64,000 nucleotides of DNA from positions 35,592,881-35,656,880 of the forward strand of contig CM067353.1 of the NCBI GenBank assembly GCA_034190875.2. Direction: 5' to 3'. The first letter of the stretch is position 1. Every line of letters begins with the position of its first letter. This document shows, piece by piece, positions 9,109 through 28,558 of the stretch. The notes beneath the pieces were generated by a model that saw only the letters and a list, made by a program, of their open reading frames with translations, made no database searches and had not been told where the DNA came from. Source of the stretch: Urechis unicinctus. Taxonomy: Eukaryota; Annelida; Polychaeta; Xenopneusta; Urechidae. The position numbers and the translations under genes are program-made.

Positions 9109-9477
9109 AAAGACCCAAGTTATCCAGATTGTCCTGTTCTGTAGGGAACTGTTCTAGCCTGTACCATACCGTTTTAAATAAATACGAATAGAGATATTCT
9201 GTTCACATTAATTCAGATACTTGAATAAATTGATAAAAGCACCTAAGGAACTCAATAAATTGCGATACACCGCAAATAAAACAACCCCTAATTTGCACCC
9301 ATCACTGTTATCAAGCTAAATATTTAAAGTAAACTGGAATCACTTGCACACCTTCTCTGTCATATTCAACCCACTTGGTGTAGACGTCATAGGTTAATCT
9401 TGTAATGACGCAAACCAAGGTAACCAAGGTTTATTGTGTCGCCGGTCTCATGTCAGAAGCCTCTGTGTCTTGGTTAC

Positions 9478-9898
9478 CATGGCTATGGGAGAACTGTAAC
9501 GAACGGAATAACTCTGAGTATCTCTTAAACTCGGGTCGCCAGGCTAAACAGGCAGCTGTGATCACGCAAAGCGAACAATCAAATACGCCTTACACCAGAA
9601 TTCAATATCGAAAATGGCTGGAATGATAAGGCTGTGTATAGCGTGGCTGAGATATAAGCATCGCCGGATGTCTGACTCGATATAATTGAACAGTTACATT
9701 GGTCGACCCAGATATCCTCGGCAGCATCGCTGACATGTCTCATAAGTATTGAAACCCGAACAATACATACGTAGACCACTTTTTTTCATGATTATTACAT
9801 TGTCGGGGAACAATAAACTTTATAACCAATGTGGACATAACGGAAGCTGAAAGACAATGCTTTCATATATGATGGCGTGCGCTACTCCCTAATAAATG
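9478..9898 (+). repeat. Second old direct paralogous block, member B (copy 1)
   Basis: Paralogue of 3803-4220. Copy 3 counterpart about 37598-38020. A short open frame covering its left part is kept in both B copies but not in member A, and has no recognisable product. Confidence 0.75.
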
Positions 9899-12800
9899 AA
9901 GCAGAAATCTGAATGGAAAGAACGCGCTGAAAACGAATCGGATATAGACATGGTAAGCTGCCGACGAGATACATAAAATTATGATTGGGTAAATTATAAC
10001 TTTCATTTCATCTGCGCGTGGAACAATGTTGCACACGTGTTTACGTTTGCAAGGAAGGCATCTTTTTTTAACCAAATCAACACGTCATTGCTCCCGAATA
10101 AAGCACCTTTAAACATCCGCCCACAATTGGCATTTTTTCATCAGGAAGAAATGCTTATAGGAAACCTTGACGTAGATATCTAGGTTAATAACATGGCTTT
10201 AGTGCTACCAGCATATATCATAAATTGTATTACGCGTTGAATTAGGTTGGAAACTGTGAGAAATCCGCTTAAGCAACTTAGTAGGCTAGATTTATGCGCA
10301 GTGTTAGACAAATTATGGGAACAAAGTAAGTTATGGTCAAACAAAACTGAGCACATTTCGTTTGCGCACCAAAGTAATAAAACTAAGGGTGACAGTGTGC
10401 GGTACGTGTTGTGTGGTCTACCATTGAATGCACAATAACATTGAGGAATGTGCTTATCGCATTGTGACTGTATTTGTTTCCTTAATGCTATGAGATAATA
10501 GCGTATTTTGGCTGGTGAGTTTATGCTCGATGAGAAGCTACCCCGTTCCTAAGTCGCTTGATATCTCTCCCGTAATCAATCCCATCGCCTTGCATACCTT
10601 GTCCTGATTACCATTACCCTTCATCATGACCTACAGTTTTCTTCACTGCCCATTCGACACTGCATTGTACAGGGTTTTGCACTTTGCATGCATAATACCA
10701 ATGAGAATCAAATAAAGAGAGCGTCACCGATGAAGCCGAGGAGATTACGAATTGTCATGCATGCAGTAATGATATCACTTTGTGGAGGTACAAGCTTGCA
10801 AAACTCAAAAAGAGCATGAGCGACAACTACAAAGATTACACATGGGTTGCACTGCATATGCATATTTGATGTTGAAGAAGACTTTGTCATGGCACGTAGT
10901 AATAATATCACTTTATTGAGGAACATACTTGCAAAGCTCAAAAAGAGCCTGAGCGACAACTAAAAGACCAAACATGGGATGCTCTGCATATACTTATTTG
11001 ATGTTGAGGAAGACTTAGCTGTTCAAAAAATAAGCTTGCTAAAATCATTGTAGTGCAAATGCATTATATTTAGCAATCTTAAGTACGATGAATTTTGTGT
11101 CAGATATATTGTGATTGTGATTCTACTAGTACGCTATTGGTATGGCAATACCAAATTCCATCAACTCTGACGTTAGTCACGACAGTCAAACACTTTGTAT
11201 ATTATCGTCTCGTAAGCAGTCGATACGTGGATAGCATAAAATGTTTAGTTCCACTATGGTAACAAGTAGGTTTGTGTGCTTCTTAGTTTGGAATTGGAAA
11301 GCATGTTAGTCTAGAGGCGTCGTAATGGCCGGCGTACAAAACTGATATTGATGTTATCGCTAACGAGGATATAACGACTAAAGTAATAATGTAACGCGAA
11401 AATCGGTGTATTCTTCATTTATATAATAAGAACGTCATCATCACCATCATCATCGTCATCAAAAGACGTCATAGCCCCTACTTAAACACATTAAATCATC
11501 CGACTTCAAAGATGGAAAAGCTTGAATGAGATGCGTATGTCTAGACGAGCATGAATGATGCGATAAATTCAGCTTGCAGAAAGGACAAACACATAATTCT
11601 GCGTTAGGTTTGCTAGTTGGCTTAGTTGATGTGACAAAAGTTTTTGCGCTGCTCTGATGTTGTCATCCGATTTAACTGTGCTAGTATGTGCATTGTGATG
11701 GTAAATAAGGATCAGCGTTGTGGATGGTGTGTGCAAAGGATGTACACGATGACCATTATGTACATGTGATTATCGACGCATTGTTACTCTGATATGTAGA
11801 AATTTAAGCTTTGGTGATCACAAAAGCTTTAGTAGCAGTATTTTTATACGCAGAAATAGAGGGTATTATTCCGCATTCATTGCTAAAGTTACATACTGGG
11901 AGGGTTTTGTCATTAATGTTTGGAAATAAAATGTGGAAAGCCGGATTAGAAGAGTCTAATCCCAAATAACCAAATTATATCGTTTATCTTATTCCTCTCC
12001 TTTGTTAGCATTGTAAATAAATGCTTCATCGCGGGACTAAATAAATAAGTTCATAACTGCGCTCTTGTTCTTGATTAGACGTATTTGTGATATTTAACCA
12101 CCAAGCACATAGTTTCCTTGCAGACAGAGCACCATTATATCACCAATACACAAGCTTTTACTAACTAAATGATGTAAAAGTTAACAACGCTTCATACCTT
12201 TTAACATGACTTTACATTTAAAAACGATACTTTATTAACGTAAATCAAACGAATGCTAACATCGAAATCTAACGGATATCGCAAAAAAGTGGGTGACTTT
12301 TAACGAAGAATTAACCATGGACGTATGGGCGCTGCAGAAAATTATATCGCGATTCAACCTACATACTCAATAATGCATACATGCTATCTTTCACATGCCA
12401 TCGCACATAAGGAAAGTACGCTATAAGTATCTCTTCTGATGTCTCGTACGCATGATTGTGCCCAACCTTAAAAACGCGCGCACTAGTACAGTGCAAATTG
12501 TTTTGTGAATCAATGCTTGACAAAATCACGTCAGCTAACTTAACGCTTGATTATTTGTAATGTGAATCCATTTAGCGTAGCGTATTTACGTGGGCAACTC
12601 GTGCATCTACTCCGACAACCTGGAAGTAAGGTATATGACTGAAACGAATCCAAAATCGATGGCACCAAAATAGCACAGACATATTTCACTGAAAGTAGGG
12701 AAAACTATGTATCTATTTATGACGACAATTATTTTGGGGTTTAGTTCATGGCGAACCATAATCATCGTTACACGGAATAGCCTCATACATGTGTAATGAT

Positions 12801-14367
12801 AAAAAGAGACAACCAGAGAAGCATATTTGGCTCTGTGGCTGGTCCAATTAATGTTAAATGCCATTGTCGAATGCAATTCAACGTAATTACTACCAATCGA
12901 TTGGTTATACTTGCAACGATATCAAAGAGTTTATAGCTACGAGCGAAACTATCAACTCTTTGATGATATCATGACTGAATGAATGTGATGCAACTGGTCA
13001 GACACAGACCCCACTCACCGCGTCGAATGTTATTCAATTTCTAAAAGTCTTCTAAAACATATTTAAATAGCTGAAGGAAGAAAATGAAGACATCCAGCTT
13101 CACCGCATTTGTGTATTGGCTGTAGAGGATGCTACCTCCTATGATAATATGCACCAATGTCATGATGTTATTGCTTCAAAATAGCGGCGCTTCTTTAATC
13201 GAACTACATTGTTTGTGGCTATAAAGTGAGATTCCGCCATCTCATGATTGCCATGGCATGAGAACTATTAAGCAGCGAGTACGTTCGGGTAGAGTTCGCA
13301 GAATATCGATGTGCCTGTTTTCAATGATTATATGCAGTGCGGATGCTTCACCCAACAACAATCATTTGGTAATAATATTGGGACACATTTTCAGTAACCG
13401 AATGCTGCAACACATTCGGGATTTCATTATTTAAATAAAACTATCGAGAATTCCCTATCGAGACAAAAGATAAACACGACGTATTAATTTATCTTTAATC
13501 ATATCATCGACCGAACAAACAAGAATGCCCGAAGCTGTATCTAAAACAATAGTATGATGCCTGTGACATTGCTCAATCACATAGGATGGACATAAAATTT
13601 GATATTTATTTGAATCTCATAGACGAACAGAATTTCCTGGAACAAAAATAGTCAAATAATCCCGTGGCAAGGAATCAAGCATTCTAGAAACTAGATATCA
13701 ACAAAACAGATTATTGATCTACTTACACAATCAGTGTAAACGTACGGAAAACATTTTAATTCCGCAGTGCCTTGATGTACCTTATACGTACATCACTCAT
13801 TATTCACACATACTAATATATGCTTGGTTAGCTCAGGACAATGTTACCCTCTCGGTTGCAAACTCCACTATCGTTCGCAATACACTAAACATGTGCACAA
13901 TAGAATACATAACATCAATATTTGCTCTGTATGGGCGAGGCTATAGCGTGTTAGTTGGTGGCATTGTCTGATCCACGATCCTCATATAATAGGCTAATCG
14001 GCCGACAAGGAACCTAGTGGGATAATGAACTCTCAATTAGGCATATCGTGCCGAATATTTGTTACCTTAGTTGGTTACTTTGAACATTAGCTATAATGTT
14101 TCATGTGAGCTAGGCTAATTATGGTCCAAATAGACCACACCTCTTTTGTCGGTAATATAGCACTACGAACACAACCTATCTCGCGAAGAAGATGTTTATC
14201 CATGTTCGATCAATAAAACCCCGAGATTCAAGATATGCCGATAAACCAGAGAACGATTTTAACGTGTCATGTGAACTCATGACAGAATAATAGTAATTCC
14301 CATTATTTATGACAGCAATTTGGTCCTCATTAAGCCTAGCTCATTAAACAATGAGGAACGGTTTCAA
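9899..14367. other. No gene seen (middle of copy 1)
   Basis: Contains a local tandem pair (10755-11020), a short CAT-rich run (11426-11460) and otherwise AT-rich unique sequence. Small open frames, for example on the minus strand at 10708-10959 and 12607-12876, are altered in length by indels in copy 3, as expected of non-coding sequence. Confidence 0.5.
10755..11020 (+). repeat. 133-bp tandem pair (copy 1)
   Basis: AGTAAT-ATATCACTT starts at 10772 and again at 10905 (133 bp apart). Both units contain CTCAAAAAGAGC-TGAGCGACAACTA, CAT-ATGGG and TATTTGATGTTGA-GAAGACTT. In copy 3 the pair (38917-39173) is 124 bp apart because a 9-bp CTTGCAA-type segment is missing from the first unit. Confidence 0.85.
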
Positions 14368-22510
<8,143 letters not shown>

Positions 22511-22590
22511 TATGGCAAAGCATGGCGCAGTATGGCGCAGCGTGGCGCGTGGCAACATGGCGCAGCATGGCGCAGCAAGGCGCAGCATGG
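22511..22590 (+). repeat. GGCGCAGCAT decamer minisatellite (copy 1)
   Basis: About eight ATGGCGCAGC-type units with variants (GTATGGCGCA, AAGGCGCA). Copy 3 counterpart 50645-50719 is 5 bp shorter. The surrounding sequence shows no gene. Confidence 0.9.
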
Positions 22591-22973
22591 TTATATACCA
22601 GGGTTCAATTTGTATCATGCCATGGATATGTTGTTAACATAAAACTCTCTTTGGCGTGTTCATCAACTTGAAAGATTATGGCACATCCCAATGTCAATAC
22701 CCCGAATGTAGCGACCGCTAGGTAAGTCGATTCGCTGTATTGCTTGAGATATCCTGAATATGAATATCCCTGTCAGCCGTGTGTCGCCCTTCGTACCATC
22801 ATATGGTGGTGCAATTTCCATTTCAATAAATTAGATTGGCATTGCATTTTATATGTTAATATAAGCATATTGATACTCCGTATTTCGTTCCTCCCCTTTG
22901 TATTCCGCTCCTAGGTTAGACAACCTGACTAGTTGCACGTTTTCATCTTCAAAATGAGATCTACGCAACTGAT

Positions 22974-23036
22974 TGGCCTAATGGTAGCGTTCTGGCTATC
23001 CCTCCCAGCGGCGTGGTTTGCAATTTGGAGCGGGCT
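22974..23036 (+). mobile_element. Possible degraded tRNA-like head of a SINE
   Basis: TGGCCTAATGGTAGCG resembles an A box / D arm, and GGTTTGCAATTTG, about 40 bp downstream, resembles a decayed B box (GGTTCGANTCC). The arms do not fold into a clean cloverleaf by eye, so a functional tRNA gene is unlikely. Same sequence in copy 3 at 51102-51164. Confidence 0.3.
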
Positions 23037-24311
23037 GTGTGTGCGTGCTTCAGATCAGTTATTGTGATTAATAACTACCAATGATCTCTACCTTGTATAA
23101 ACGTACGTGTAATATTTCTTTTGTGCAACCCCAAGACCTGCTGTTACAGATGAGTTTTATCTAGTGCCTCTTTCACTAGTATATTATAATTAGAATGTTG
23201 ACTTCGTTTGAATAGCTGTTGCACTACCATAGGCTGCCGGAAATACCCAACCGACTTCTATCCAAGCAGCGTACTTTGCTTCCCGTACATGGAAACAAAC
23301 GATTGAAAATGATCGGTGATTAAAAGGGCAGAGTAATAGGATTCTCACAGCCTTACATCTATAATAGATATTAGGTTTGTCGATTGGTATGTATTTAAAT
23401 GCAGCGATTGTTGGCAGGAGCTTGGATTCAACCATCACTGGCGTTCATAGTATTGATATGGAAAAATCCCGACTCATGAAGTGAATAATAGCTCTGAAAC
23501 AAGCATCCACAGATAAGCAATACTTTACTTCATCTCCGCGATATGTAAACATACACGTTTTAGTTGCGTTACTGTTTACGATAGACTTTTCGACCAAATC
23601 TAAAGCAGATGTTAACTAAGTATAATTGTACTCCCCAATGTTTTTTTACTGCGGTGTGTTTACTAAAAGCTTGAAAAGTGCACGCGATGTCAACTACATG
23701 AACAGTTCGATATTAAATAATATACATACTTACAAAACATTGGCATCAGAATATAATTGGTCTGGTCGATCACCCTTGAAATTTGCAGCATCTATGGTAC
23801 GCACACGGCATCAGACTACTTAATGTCGCATCCTAATATATATGCTGTCAGATGCATACATATCAAAACTACGTAATCAGTATCTACTCAATGTACTCCA
23901 CGCAGAATATCAAGCTTTTTTAAATTGGCCAAATGTGTTAAGCAATATTCTTTGAATAAAATATGTAATTCTTAAATTCAAATTTATTATGGTTTTTATG
24001 ATTAAACAAGTAACAACAACAGACATAGCCATCAGATCTATTTTGGCGAAATCATCAGGCACTACTTAATACCATACCATGCAATAATAAGTTATTTAAT
24101 GCGTTCCTGACATAAATCATCCAGCAAAATCAACATAGCTCAGTGAAAATCACAACCATTTTATCAACTTTGATAGATCATGTCATTACCTTTTTGGGGC
24201 TACAAAAGGACTATTCCTAGGTGTGATAGCTGGAATCGAAACTTTTTGTTCTGATGATCACGTTAAATTGCAGTATAATATATGTTAGGGTAATGGTGTA
24301 GTTCAGGACCT
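23037..24311. other. No gene seen (end of copy 1, includes tail)
   Basis: AT-rich, no supported coding. The tail portion from 23398 is the part shared with copy 2. A 65-codon plus-strand frame at 23626-23823 is preserved in copy 2 (27872-28069) but destroyed in copy 3 by the net 75-bp deletion. Confidence 0.5.
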
Positions 24312-27300
24312 GTCAAAAGTGATTCGGGTCGATGCATTTTATCAACCATAGCATTACAGTTGATTTTTGACACTTACCCAAACATTTATTCTGCACTCGA
24401 ATGATTAGTGAGAGCAAGCTTCACGGTAGGCAGCGCTTAGGTATGGCATCTCTGTTTCTTATTTATCACTACCAGATGAGTTATCTGTTACCTCAGCAAA
24501 GCTATTTCATTTACTGCCTGCATGCCGCGAAACAGCTGGATTGATGTACTGACAACAAGATGGAGATAAATTCATCATACATCTCAATAAATGAAAGTAA
24601 AAAGTAGCTAAAAGGCAGGAAAGGTTCTTCCAGCCGATTTCATCTGTATTCACTGCCTTTTCTTGGTGGCTATCTGCCATCAACTCCAACGTGTCTAAAG
24701 AGAGTCGGTATATGCGGTGCACTGTCAACGAACCGTCAAGACGATGGGGATGTTTATCCTCACGACAACACCACGTGTAACGTCACTGTCTGGAAATTTA
24801 CGAATTGTACCCAACGATATCTTGACCGATTTGGCTTGGAAAATGTACATTCATCAATAGGTTTGTTATAGAAAACAAGCCCGCAGATAACCGTATATAG
24901 GTTTTGATAACATTTTACACTTTGTTACAAATATACTTCATATACTGTAAATGCCGTCCAATTCATAATATTGTGATCTAGACTTTCAGAAGGTGTATAT
25001 TTTAAAGCATTTTATGTGTCCCCCTCGGAAAATCAATATGCATGGAAAGCTCCATGTAATTAATACAAAATGCAAAGGCCACATGCTAGCACTGGAAAGG
25101 ATTTCATATTGATACAAACTCAAAGAGGGTAATTCAGATCCAAACCTTCAAATGTGATACCCCAAAACAGTGCAACATTCGAACTGGCTGTATGTCAACA
25201 TATTCAAGAAACTTCGATTGCATTTGATATACCGTCATTCGTCAAGTACTACTTTCGACCCCGCTGGAATGAACAACAGTAACAACTATAAATCCAACGC
25301 TTTGTTGATCACAATTCAAAACCATATTTATCGATCTCCGAACAGATGACTTTTTGGATGTATGGGTATATGTTTTCATATGGTGACAGTGCTCAGTGCG
25401 AAGAACTGTTTACGTCTACGGTCCAATGTTACCACTGGAACTCATAGCTGCGCTTAAGTACCACTTCAAGGCTTTCAGCAAATACAACGCTGATAACCTA
25501 AATCGAAGCTTGCTGGACGAAAAGTGATATTGGTACCATACCATATTAACGATATATATTTAAATATACCAGACACATAAAATCGGAATCTAAGTGTCAG
25601 ACGTCGTAAAGGAGATTCCGATGCAACTGCCGTATCTCAAGTTGTGCATGGAGCAATTGAAAACCAATCGATGGTTGTGATGCTAAATGCAAATACCACA
25701 ACAACACCAAACTTCGCTTAGAATATTAAGCATGACTTTGCATTCTATGAAATAATGATATAATTGTCACCGAAAAGCGATGATAGTAAGTTGTGCGCAT
25801 GCAATGCTCATATGCATATACGTTGCTGTTTATTGTGATTGCATCCTTAATATATAGGATTAATAATGGCCTCATGATTGTGGAGAAGCGTTTCGAATCC
25901 AATGTAATGATCAAATAGACGTTATCCAATGGCCAGCAAATAAATGTGCTTAAATGATTGTATAGTTAAAAACATTTTTATGTGACCGCCTTAAAATATA
26001 AGATCTTCTTCAAATATTAATTAAGCCAAGCAACGGAAATGTTTTCATAGACATGTTGCCAAAATTGAAAATATCATATTACATTTGAGCAAAGGTTGAA
26101 ATTCACGCCATCTCAAACTCACGTATGGGAGGAGCACTAGATAGGATGAATGTTAAAAGAGATATATAGAGAGCACTGGAGTGTTTCGGATACATTTGCC
26201 ATAAACAGCATACTTAGTTTCTGAACTTACAAAGTTTAAAACGCAAATAGCAACATTGTTGATAAAAAAACAATCAGCTTGTTCTGAGTTATGGTTAATT
26301 GTGTTTGGAACGCCTGTAGCATTTTAGATTCCTGTCATGACTAAGGCATAACTCGAGCAGCACTACGCCTTGATGCTGACGCAGATATGGCAATACGAGC
26401 GGCTTACGCTTGCCATCGAGTTTTTTTCACCAATCTTGGCTGGAGTAGATCGGCTGCAAACGTAACAGTCACTGTAGTGAAGATTTGAGCAACTGATTCG
26501 ATGCATTTGTGTAATTGCACTGCCTTTTGTGAAGCGCCGTGTATTTCCAGATATAGTGACGTTTTGGCAGCTGAGGAAACAGATCAATCAAGTGATAGTG
26601 ATGAATCAGAGACAGAGGTGCTACACCCAAGCACTGCCTACACTGAAGCTTGCTCTCTCTAATCATTTGAGTGCAGGAAAATGTATTGGTAAGTGTCACA
26701 ACGCAACTGTATTATTATAGTTGATGAAATGCATTGACAGGGATTACTTTTGCCTTGCTTATAAGCTGAGTTGTACGTAGATATGTGTCTTGTCACAAAC
26801 GTAAGGCTACGATGGATGAAATTGAAGCATACTTTCGTTATTGATAACATAGATAACTATAACTGGCAAGTTAATACAAAAACAGATGTCGATCTTTCCT
26901 AAATCAAAACGAAGTATTATGCATGTACCTATGATTCTGTAAGCCCCGCTTGGTACTGCATAGGGACATTATGCAATTTGCTGATCCAAACTGTCACCCG
27001 AGTACTCCAATACGAGTCTCAGGAGAAATCGGTTGAACTGGGGGACATTGATGATGATAAAGAGTTTGACAAAGTGTAAGGGGAACATTGTTGTGTTTGT
27101 AACCATAGGATTTTATTTGATAAGAAAGAAATGAAATATCCCTTTGCTTCCATGGAGGCCAGGTAAAAACCACGAAATATTATTCCGCATATTTGAATTG
27201 GGGGTGTGCGGAAGTTCCCCTTTTTCAACGACAACGGCAACTGTGTTTTGGCTGCCACTCATAGGAATCTTGGGGGCCGTTTAATCATCATAATCACTGC

Positions 27301-28558
27301 AATCCTTTAACACTGTAATAATACTTTGCTGACAAATATGCGATTCCACCACGGCACTCATATCTTCACACCCAATACTTAGGACCTAGCCAAGTAAACG
27401 TAGGACCTAGCCAAGTAAACGCGACTTGTCATCTACATTGCTCTTCCCATTGTAAGTTATATACCGCTGCATAACTTGGCCGGTTGAGTAATGGTTTCGG
27501 GTTAGCCAACATATTATGTAGGCTATGTTTCTAAAGTCACATTGTAATGCATTTTACGGCGTCGTTGACCCTCTCTGTCTCTAACTGACAACGATACGTG
27601 TCATGCAAATTATTTGAACTTAATATGAGGGAAATTTAATCAATGCAGCGATTGTTGGCAGGAGCTTGGATTCAACCATCACTGGCGTTCATAGTATTGA
27701 TATGGAAAAATCCCGACTCATGAAGTGAATAATAGCTCTGAAACAAGCATCCACAGATAAGCAATACTTTACTTCATCTCCGCGATATGTAAACATACAC
27801 GTTTTAGTTGCGTTACTGTTTTACGATAGACTTTTTCGACCAAATCTAAAGCAGATGTTAACTAAGTATAATTGTACTCCCCAATGTTTTTTTACTGCGG
27901 TGTGTTTACTAAAAGCTTGAAAAGTGCACGCGATGTCAACTACATGAACAGTTCGATATTAAATAATATACATACTTACAAAACATTGGCATCAGAATAT
28001 AATTGGTCTGGTCGATCACCCTTGAAATTTGCAGCATCTATGGTACGCACACGGCATCAGACTACTTAATGTCGCATCCTAATATATATGCTGTCAGATG
28101 CATACATATCAAAACTACGTAATCAGTATCTACTCAATGTACTCCACGCAGAATATCAAGCTTTTTTAAATTGGCCAAATGTGTTAAGCAATATTCTTTG
28201 AATAAAATATGTAATTCTTAAATTCAAATTTATTATGGTTTTTTATGATTAAACAAGTAACAACAACAGACATAGCCATCAGATCTATTTTGGCGAAATC
28301 ATCAGGCACTACTTAATACCATACCATGCAATAATAAGTTATTTAATGCGTTCCTGACATAAATCATCCAGCAAAATCAACATAGCTCAGTGAAAATCAC
28401 AACCATTTTATCAACTTTGATAGATCATGTCATTACCTTTTTGGGGCTACAAAAGGACTATTCCTAGGTGTGATAGCTGGAATCGAAACTTTTGGTTCTG
28501 ATGATCACGTTAAATTGCAGTATAATATATGTTAGGGTAATGGTGTAGTTCAGGACCT
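24312..28558 (+). repeat. Tandem segmental duplication, copy 2 (short: head joined to tail)
   Basis: 24312-27646 matches the head of the unit (412-3742) and 27642-28558 matches the tail (23398-24311). The 19.66-kb middle is absent. The joint shows a 5-base overlap, AATGC, present at 3738-3742 and at 23398-23402. The tail is almost identical to that of copy 1 (three homopolymer T indels and one substitution seen by eye). The head carries a private divergent patch at about 25915-26480. Structurally this is equally a deletion of the middle of a third unit, or a tandem duplication of tail(1)+head(3). Confidence 0.93.
27642..27646. other. Head/tail joint inside copy 2 (AATGC microhomology)
   Basis: Left sequence TTTAATC-AATGC continues in copies 1 and 3 as GCAATGAG, but here switches to AGCGATTGTTGG, which follows AATGC at 23398-23402. 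A 5-base overlap again points to microhomology-mediated joining. Confidence 0.85.

Noticed and set aside
22974..23036. Functional tRNA gene
   Set aside because: A-box-like sequence is present, but the B box is decayed and no clean acceptor stem or cloverleaf could be drawn; kept only as a possible SINE head.
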